NCBI GenBank assembly: GCA_018668095.1
Contig: JABIQF010000247.1
Location: 1-12,151, forward strand
Origin: Cellvibrionales bacterium
GTDB lineage: Bacteria > Pseudomonadota > Gammaproteobacteria > Pseudomonadales > UBA7434
Length of the DNA stretch: 12,151 nt
Direction: 5' to 3'
In this document: positions 6,816 through 12,151 of the stretch, one piece after another
How the letters are laid out: each line of letters opens with the position of its first letter
How positions within the stretch are numbered: position 1 is the first letter of the stretch
The notes under the pieces: generated by a model
What the model saw: only the letters and a program-made list of their open reading frames with translations
Told to the model about the DNA's origin: nothing
Database searches by the model: none
Program-made: the position numbers and the translations under genes

Positions 6816-8327
6816 ATGACAGCTAAAATCAACACCGAATTAAAATCAACAATCGTTATTGTTGGTGGTAACGGCGATCTCGCCCTTCGTAAACTCATTC
6901 CTGCATTATTTGGCCTTAACCAGCGCGGCTTAATCGATTCGGTAGGTAAAATTATAGGGACCGGCCGTGCACCGTTAGATCGTGACAGCTATATCGCCCT
7001 CGTTGATGAAAAAAGAAAACTCTTTTCAGGCAATACTGACGCCGAAAATGCAGCTATCGAAAGCGAATGGCAAAAATTTATACAGCTGCTCGATTATTGC
7101 AAGTTAGAAGCCACTAACTCAGCTCAGTATGATGACCTTGCCGAAATGATAACCATCGATGGCAAGCGCGCACCAGTTACTTACTATCTGAGTACTGTAC
7201 CGTCCTTATATGGTGCGATTTGTGAGAATTTAAAAACGCATGGTTTAGCCTCAGAGATAGATCAAGTGGTACTTGAAAAACCATTAGGTCACAATCTTGA
7301 GACCTGTAATGAAATTCATGCAGCTGTTGCTAAGGTTTTTGATGAATCCAAGACTTTCCGGATTGATCATTATCTAGGTAAAGAAACCGTACAGAACTTA
7401 CTCACACTCCGATTCAGTAATGCGCTCTTTAATCCTTTATGGAGCAACCGCTACATCGACAACATTCAAATTACTGTCGCTGAATCAATTGGTGTTGCAG
7501 GCCGAGCTGCCTTTTACGGTAAGACAGGCGCTCTTCGCGACATGGTTCAAAACCATTTATTACAAATACTCAGCATGGTTGCCATGGAGCCACCGTCAAA
7601 ATTAAATGCCGATGCTATTCGTAATGAAAAAGTAAAAGTACTTGAGGCCTTAAGTCCTATCACTTCAGAAAATGTGAGAGATAACGTTGTCCGTGGTCAA
7701 TATACCGACGGTGCCGTTGATAGCGAATCAGTAGTTGGCTTTTTAGAGGAAGATGACTACAAAGATAATGACGGTGACAGCAGCAAGTTCTCTAACACTG
7801 AAACCTTTGTAGCGCTTAAAGCTGAAGTGCATAACTGGCGCTGGGCAGGTGTTCCATTCTACTTGCGTACCGGAAAACGTTTACGTCGTCGGTATTCTGA
7901 AATTGTGATTGAATTTAAACGCCAACCGTTTTCATTATTTGAAGATGATCCAAATGATTTCGCTAACAAAATGGTTATTACCATTCAGCCTGAAGAAAAT
8001 ATTCGCTTACACACTCTGCATAAAAAGCCGGGACTGTCAGGTAAATTAAAACTGCAGCCTGTTGCACTTGATTTAAGTGTTGACCCAGAAGACGGTTCAC
8101 AAAGTTATGATGCCTACGAGCGTCTGTTGTTAGATGTTGTTAATGGCGACCAAACACTCTTTATGCGAAGCGATGAAGTCGAAGCTGCATGGCGTTGGAC
8201 AGATAGCATTATTAGTAGCTGGACGGATGTAGGGCTAAACGTTAAGCCTTATCCATCAGGCACTATGGGCCCTACTAAATCACTTGCGCTTCCTGAGCGT
8301 GATGACAGAAGCTGGCATGAATCATGA
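6816..8327 (+). CDS. zwf: Glucose-6-phosphate 1-dehydrogenase
   Basis: Zwf oxidises glucose-6-phosphate to 6-phosphogluconolactone, reducing NAD(P)+, and is the entry to the Entner-Doudoroff and pentose-phosphate routes. I choose the ATG at 6816 (503 residues), which has a modest GGA 7 nt upstream. The frame also opens at a TTG four codons earlier (6804), but no ribosome-binding site precedes that. The nucleotide-binding loop reads GGNGDLALRKL (17-27), where many homologues have GASGDL. EKP (154-156) and the substrate motif RIDHYLGKE (182-190, His185) are present. The probable catalytic base is His247 in GALRDMVQNHLLQ. The C-terminal domain (about 190-480) has YLRTGKRL. The stop codon overlaps the pgl start by 4 nt (ATGA), indicating translational coupling. 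The sequence alone does not settle NADP versus NAD preference. Confidence 0.96.
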   Translation: MTAKINTELKSTIVIVGGNGDLALRKLIPALFGLNQRGLIDSVGKIIGTGRAPLDRDSYIALVDEKRKLFSGNTDAENAAIESEWQKFIQLLDYCKLEATNSAQYDDLAEMITIDGKRAPVTYYLSTVPSLYGAICENLKTHGLASEIDQVVLEKPLGHNLETCNEIHAAVAKVFDESKTFRIDHYLGKETVQNLLTLRFSNALFNPLWSNRYIDNIQITVAESIGVAGRAAFYGKTGALRDMVQNHLLQILSMVAMEPPSKLNADAIRNEKVKVLEALSPITSENVRDNVVRGQYTDGAVDSESVVGFLEEDDYKDNDGDSSKFSNTETFVALKAEVHNWRWAGVPFYLRTGKRLRRRYSEIVIEFKRQPFSLFEDDPNDFANKMVITIQPEENIRLHTLHKKPGLSGKLKLQPVALDLSVDPEDGSQSYDAYERLLLDVVNGDQTLFMRSDEVEAAWRWTDSIISSWTDVGLNVKPYPSGTMGPTKSLALPERDDRSWHES

Positions 8328-9052
8328 GTAGCTTGCAGGCAATAGAGCAAATAATTGCACAACATACGCAACTGCATTTTGATAATCGTGCAGCACTAGA
8401 AGCAGCACTAACACAATCAATTGTTGAGCAACTATCTCAAGCAATTATTGATGATGGTAAAGCGAGCATCGCCGTCTCTGGCGGCTCGACACCTAAAGCA
8501 CTGTTTGCAGCGCTAAGCCAAACGGATATTGACTGGTCAAAAGTCGATGTCACGCTGGTCGATGAACGCTGGGTAGAAACCGACAGCGACCAAAGTAATG
8601 AGCGCATGCTCCGTGAATGCTTTCTTATTAATCATGCCGCTGCCGCTAATTTTATTGGTATGAAGTCAGCTCATGATGATGTCGCTGATGGCGTCATTGA
8701 TTACAACAAACAGCTAGCCACTCAAATCAAGCAGCCTTTTGATGTTGTTATTTTAGGCATGGGCGGTGATGGTCATACTGCCTCTTGGTTTCCCGATGCA
8801 CCCGAGATCGATTGTGCATTAGACGCTACAGGAAACAGCTCAACGTTGAGCACCCTGCCGCCTTCTCAGCCAATGCCACGCATTACTTTAAGCTATCCCT
8901 GTGTTGCTGCAGCAAAACAGCTTTACTTACATATTACTGGCGATGATAAGCTTCAAGTATTAGAAAACGGGCTTAGTACTAATGATGCCTTGCCCATTCA
9001 CCGTACCCTTTCTCAATCAAAGCAAGCGGTTAACATTTACTGGGCTAGCTAA
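8324..9052 (+). CDS. pgl: 6-phosphogluconolactonase
   Basis: Pgl hydrolyses 6-phosphogluconolactone, the Zwf product, to 6-phosphogluconate. It has 242 residues, the normal length for the DevB/Pgl (NagB-like) family. Family motifs are visible: VSGGSTP (51-57), LVDERWV (78-84), SDQSNERM (88-95) and ILGMGGDGHTASWFP (143-157). The start overlaps the zwf stop in an ATGA, and there is little ribosome-binding signal of its own, so translation is probably coupled to zwf. A 107-bp gap follows before edd. Confidence 0.95.
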   Translation: MSSLQAIEQIIAQHTQLHFDNRAALEAALTQSIVEQLSQAIIDDGKASIAVSGGSTPKALFAALSQTDIDWSKVDVTLVDERWVETDSDQSNERMLRECFLINHAAAANFIGMKSAHDDVADGVIDYNKQLATQIKQPFDVVILGMGGDGHTASWFPDAPEIDCALDATGNSSTLSTLPPSQPMPRITLSYPCVAAAKQLYLHITGDDKLQVLENGLSTNDALPIHRTLSQSKQAVNIYWAS

Positions 9053-9060
9053 ATGCTAGC
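9044..9060 (+). repeat. Short hairpin at the end of pgl
   Basis: GCTAGC (9044-9049) repeats at 9055-9060. The unit is self-complementary, so the two copies can form a 6-bp stem with a 5-nt loop that includes the pgl TAA. No T-run follows, so it is not a clear terminator. It may tune the mRNA between pgl and edd. Confidence 0.35.
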
Positions 9061-9159
9061 TTAGCTCCTTATTTATTTAATGGCTTCTTATTATTTTTAA
9101 AACAGTGACGCCATCTCTAATTAATATTTAATGCCCCTCATTTTTATATAGGCCACAGC

Positions 9160-10983
9160 ATGAACCCGATAGTAGAAAAAGTTACCCAACGTATTATTGA
9201 ACGCTCGGTAAAAACAAGAGCAGCATACTTAGCGCGCTGCGAAGAAATGCGAGATAACGGACCACAACGTGGCGCTTTAGGCTGCAGTAACTTAGCGCAT
9301 GGCTTTGCCGCCTGTAGCAGTGACGACAAAAAAACGATGCGCCTAGAAAACGCAGCTAACATCGGTATTATTAGCGCCTATAACGATATGTTATCTGCAC
9401 ACCAGCCTTTTGCTGAGTATCCAGAAATTATAAAAAAAGCAGCACATCAAATGGGTTGCACATCACAATTTGCTGGCGGCGTTCCAGCCATGTGTGATGG
9501 TGTTACTCAAGGCACGGCCGGTATGGAATTAAGCTTATTCAGCCGTGACGTTATTGCAACTGCAACTGCAGTCTCTCTTAGTCACAATATGTTCGATGCC
9601 GTTGTTTGTCTTGGTGTTTGTGACAAAATTGTTCCTGGCTTATTAATTGGCGCTCTTAGTTTTGGCCATCTTCCTATGGTTATGGTTCCTGCAGGCCCAA
9701 TGGCTTCTGGCTTATCAAATGGTGAAAAAGCAAAAGTTCGACAGCAATATGCCAAAGGTGAAGTCGGTGATGATGAATTATTAGTTGCTGAATCCGAGGC
9801 TTATCACAGTGCAGGTACTTGTACCTTTTACGGCACGGCAAACAGTAACCAAATGCTTATGGAAGTGATGGGCCTTCACGTTCCCGGCTCTGCTTTTGTT
9901 CATCCAAGTGAAGACCTTCGTGCCGGCTTAGTTGAAGCCGCTACCGAACAAGCGTGCAAAATTTCTGACTTAGGAAAAAACTACAGACCGCTATGTGAAG
10001 TCGTTAATGAAAAAACGATTGTTAATGCACTAGTTGGCTTAATGGCTACAGGTGGTTCAACGAATCATACTATTCACTGGGTTGCGATTGCTCGTGCGGC
10101 TGGCATTATCATCGACTGGGAAGACTTCTCTGATCTCTCGGACGTTACCCCCCTACTTACTCGTGTTTACCCTAACGGTTCTGCTGATGTGAACCATTTT
10201 CATGCTGCCGGCGGTAGTGAATTTGTGATTCGTGAATTACTTGATGCAGGCTTTTTACATAATGACGTGATGACGGTTTGGGGCAAAGGCCTTAAGCACT
10301 TCACTCAACGTCCACACTGGGCAGATAACAAAGTCCAATGGAATGATATCAATGAAGTAAGTGGTGACCCTGAAGTTGTGACAACAGCAGCTAAGCCCTT
10401 CCAAGCTGATGGTGGCATACGTCTATTAAAAGGCAACCTAGGACGAAGTGTTATAAAGGTTTCGGCCGTGGCTGAAGAGCATCGCGTTATCGAAGCACCA
10501 GCAATGATTTTTGATAGCCAGCAGGAATTACAAACCGCTTTTGAACAAGGCTTAATGGAAAAAGATCTTGTTGCCGTTGTACGTTTTCAAGGCCCGCAAG
10601 CTAACGGTATGCCTGAGCTTCACAAAATGACACCTTTCCTTGGCATATTACAAGATAAAGGCCTTAAGGTTGCGCTAATTACTGACGGACGCATGTCTGG
10701 CGCATCGGGCAAAGTTCCTTCGGCGATTCATATAACGCCAGAAGCAGCATGCGGTGGACCTTTAGCGAAATTAAGAGACGGTGACATTGTTCGTCTAAAT
10801 GCGAATACGGGTGAAGTTGAAGCCTTAGTTGATGACGCTGAATGGCAGAATAGAGAGCTAGTTGCTTATAACCCTACTGGGTCTCAGTTTGGTACAGGGC
10901 GTGAGTTATTTGGCTTTATGCGTGGTCAAGTGAATGGCGCTGAACAAGGGGCAACGGTTTTTCAACACTGGGAAAACGTTTAG
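9160..10983 (+). CDS. edd: 6-Phosphogluconate dehydratase
   Basis: Edd removes water from 6-phosphogluconate to give KDPG, the defining step of the Entner-Doudoroff pathway. It belongs to the IlvD/Edd iron-sulfur dehydratases and is expected to need a [4Fe-4S] cluster. It has 607 residues, the usual length. Landmarks are AYNDMLSAHQPF (73-84), MCDGVTQGTAGMELSL (111-126), GVCDKIVPG (152-160) with Cys154, and SAGTCTFYGTANSN (217-230) with Cys221. Cys154 and Cys221 sit where the family's cluster ligands lie. MATGGSTNHTIHW and DGRMSGASGKVPSAIH follow towards the C-terminus. These fit Edd rather than IlvD. TAGG lies 7 nt before the ATG. The 107-bp gap from pgl is wide enough for an internal promoter, but none is convincing. 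glk follows after 27 nt. Confidence 0.96.
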   Translation: MNPIVEKVTQRIIERSVKTRAAYLARCEEMRDNGPQRGALGCSNLAHGFAACSSDDKKTMRLENAANIGIISAYNDMLSAHQPFAEYPEIIKKAAHQMGCTSQFAGGVPAMCDGVTQGTAGMELSLFSRDVIATATAVSLSHNMFDAVVCLGVCDKIVPGLLIGALSFGHLPMVMVPAGPMASGLSNGEKAKVRQQYAKGEVGDDELLVAESEAYHSAGTCTFYGTANSNQMLMEVMGLHVPGSAFVHPSEDLRAGLVEAATEQACKISDLGKNYRPLCEVVNEKTIVNALVGLMATGGSTNHTIHWVAIARAAGIIIDWEDFSDLSDVTPLLTRVYPNGSADVNHFHAAGGSEFVIRELLDAGFLHNDVMTVWGKGLKHFTQRPHWADNKVQWNDINEVSGDPEVVTTAAKPFQADGGIRLLKGNLGRSVIKVSAVAEEHRVIEAPAMIFDSQQELQTAFEQGLMEKDLVAVVRFQGPQANGMPELHKMTPFLGILQDKGLKVALITDGRMSGASGKVPSAIHITPEAACGGPLAKLRDGDIVRLNANTGEVEALVDDAEWQNRELVAYNPTGSQFGTGRELFGFMRGQVNGAEQGATVFQHWENV

Positions 10984-11010
10984 TTCTCCGTATTTTATAG
11001 GATCAGTATA

Positions 11011-12045
11011 ATGACAAACGAAGATATCTTTCCTCGATTAGTTGCCGATCTTGGCGGCACTAATATCCGTTTTGCAATTTGCGACGGTGTTGATAACACG
11101 AATAATAGTAAAGTCGCGTTGCGTGAAATTGAGCAGTTTAGCTTGCGAGACTATGAAGATCTTAAGCACTTAATTACTCATTACTTAGCGAATAAAAATC
11201 TCAAAGACGACACTAAAAGAATCAAGTCTTGCTGCTTTGCCGTTGCCGGCGCGATCTTTGACAATAAAGTAAAGATGACCAACTACGATTGGGAAATATC
11301 GACTGACAAGCTTAAAGAAATCCTTAATATTCAACATGCTTGGCTTATCAACGATTTTGCCGCTATCGCTCATGCGGTTCCTTATTTAGATGACTCGCAA
11401 TTAATTTCGATTGGTGATGGTGAGCCAGTTCTTGATGCACCGATTTCTTTATTTGGCCCAGGCACAGGTTTAGGTGCAGCATTATTAATTCCGCTCTCGT
11501 CATCTAGCAAAGAAAAAAGCTACAAAGTGGTGGCAACAGAAGGTGGTCACGCAGCGATTAGCGCGCGCAGCTCTTTAGAACTTGCGATTTTTGATTACTG
11601 GCGCTCAAAAGGCTGCCGTATTAATCGTGAGTTTTTTGTTTGCGGCGCGGGTATTGAGCGTTTATATGAGGCGATTGTTGCTATTAACAATAATGGCGAG
11701 CCACTTGATGACGGCAAACCATTAACAGCACCTCAAATTCAGCAACGTGGTTGCAGTGATGGCACAAGCGATAAAGACGATTATTGTCGACAAGCTATGA
11801 ACGCTTTTTGCACGCTACTTGGTAGTGCTGCAGGCGACCAAGCGCTATGTACTGGTGCCCGCGGCGGCTTAATTTTAGCGGGCGGCATCTTACCTAAGTT
11901 TGTTGATTTCCTTATAGCCAGCAACTTCCGTCATCGCTTTGAAAGCAAAGGCGTTATGTCAGATTATAATAAGGCCATTTCAACACAGTTAATTATTGAA
12001 CCGCAACCTGGTTTAATTGGTGCAGCAGCTTATAATCCAGAATAG
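11011..12045 (+). CDS. glk: Glucokinase
   Basis: Glk phosphorylates glucose with ATP, feeding Zwf. It has 344 residues, slightly longer than the 321 of E. coli Glk, with extra residues in mid-protein loops (about 163-170 and 226-256). It belongs to the bacterial Glk family rather than the ROK family. The phosphate-binding motif is LVADLGGTNIRFAICDG (10-26). The catalytic Asp115 lies in INDFAAIAHAVP, followed by GPGTGLGAAL (149-158) and the sugar-binding EGGH (177-180). LAGGILPKFVDF and QPGLIGAAAY mark the C-terminus. AGGATC stands just upstream of the ATG at good spacing. It is the last gene of the zwf-pgl-edd-glk unit, before a strong terminator. Its presence suggests that free glucose enters the cell and is phosphorylated in the cytoplasm. 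Confidence 0.94.
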   Translation: MTNEDIFPRLVADLGGTNIRFAICDGVDNTNNSKVALREIEQFSLRDYEDLKHLITHYLANKNLKDDTKRIKSCCFAVAGAIFDNKVKMTNYDWEISTDKLKEILNIQHAWLINDFAAIAHAVPYLDDSQLISIGDGEPVLDAPISLFGPGTGLGAALLIPLSSSSKEKSYKVVATEGGHAAISARSSLELAIFDYWRSKGCRINREFFVCGAGIERLYEAIVAINNNGEPLDDGKPLTAPQIQQRGCSDGTSDKDDYCRQAMNAFCTLLGSAAGDQALCTGARGGLILAGGILPKFVDFLIASNFRHRFESKGVMSDYNKAISTQLIIEPQPGLIGAAAYNPE

Positions 12046-12076
12046 TTTTTCGTTAACATTTTTAATATTTGAACAT

Positions 12077-12106
12077 AAAAAAAGACGGCCTTAGCCGTCT
12101 TTTTTT
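12077..12106. terminator. Bidirectional intrinsic terminator after glk
   Basis: GACGGC (12084-12089) pairs with GCCGTC (12094-12099) around a CTTA loop, flanked by seven A on the left and seven T on the right. It works on paper in both directions. It ends the zwf-pgl-edd-glk unit and would also stop any convergent gene beyond the right edge. Confidence 0.92.
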
Positions 12107-12119
12107 ATGAGTTTTATTC

Positions 12120-12151
12120 TATGAGCAATGATTCTTAAATCATTGCTCATA
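12120..12151. repeat. Perfect 14-bp inverted repeat at the right edge
   Basis: TATGAGCAATGATT (12120-12133) is followed by a CTTA loop and its exact reverse complement (12138-12151). The window stops at the last paired base, so the arm may be longer and any T-run on the plus strand is not visible. It could be a second terminator in tandem with the one at 12077-12106. Confidence 0.75.

Noticed and set aside
7420..7605. Plus-strand open frame of 61 codons
   Set aside because: It is out of frame within the conserved catalytic region of zwf, with no sign of separate coding.
9053..9159. Separate promoter for edd in the pgl-edd gap
   Set aside because: AT-rich hexamers occur but no convincing -35/-10 pair. 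Co-transcription with zwf-pgl is simpler.
9144..9362. Minus-strand open frame of 72 codons
   Set aside because: It is antisense to the edd start, with no family resemblance and no promoter evidence.
11185..11373. Minus-strand open frame of 62 codons
   Set aside because: It is antisense to glk over its catalytic Asp region, a shadow frame.
12120..12151. Terminal inverted repeat of a mobile element
   Set aside because: It is a short-loop hairpin with no transposase or target duplication in view. A terminator-like structure is more likely.

Overview
The window is a chromosomal stretch of a Gammaproteobacterium, probably a marine one. Base composition is AT-leaning. The PhoB, PhoR, PykA, Eda, Zwf, Pgl, Edd and Glk proteins all have the gammaproteobacterial form, and the phosphate block and Entner-Doudoroff (ED) block are typical of free-living heterotrophs. 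I cannot name the genus from the sequence alone. No mobile element, phage gene, CRISPR array, tRNA or rRNA was seen.

Left half (1-3985, all minus strand): a phosphate-starvation locus read right to left as phoB, phoR, pstS, pstC (pstC runs off the left edge). PhoR senses and phosphorylates PhoB, and PhoB activates the high-affinity phosphate transporter. Two sequences match the PhoB-binding Pho box closely, one upstream of phoB (4103-4120) and one upstream of pstS (1607-1624). Each has a -10-like hexamer 10 nt further downstream. A strong intrinsic terminator lies between pstS and pstC, which would give more of the binding protein than of the membrane permease.

Right half (4188-12045): the ED route from glucose to pyruvate in two divergent units. 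On the minus strand are eda (KDPG aldolase) and pykA (pyruvate kinase). On the plus strand are zwf, pgl, edd and glk. Together they encode glucose phosphorylation, oxidation to 6-phosphogluconolactone, hydrolysis, dehydration to KDPG and cleavage to pyruvate plus glyceraldehyde-3-phosphate, with pyruvate kinase closing the lower branch. zwf and pgl overlap by 4 nt and edd and glk are 27 nt apart, so the plus unit is probably one operon. It ends at a strong bidirectional terminator (12077-12106).

The 381-bp divergent region between eda and zwf (6423-6803 by the longest zwf reading) holds several dyads and candidate promoters but no sequence I recognise as a HexR operator. hexR, the usual neighbour and regulator of such clusters in related bacteria, is not in the window.

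Overall this is well-understood core metabolism. I found no evidence of an undescribed system. The points worth a second look are regulatory: the pstS-pstC hairpins, a degenerate 14-bp tandem repeat upstream of the pstS promoter, a 5-codon leader frame before phoR, the structured zwf leader, and a perfect palindrome cut by the right edge.
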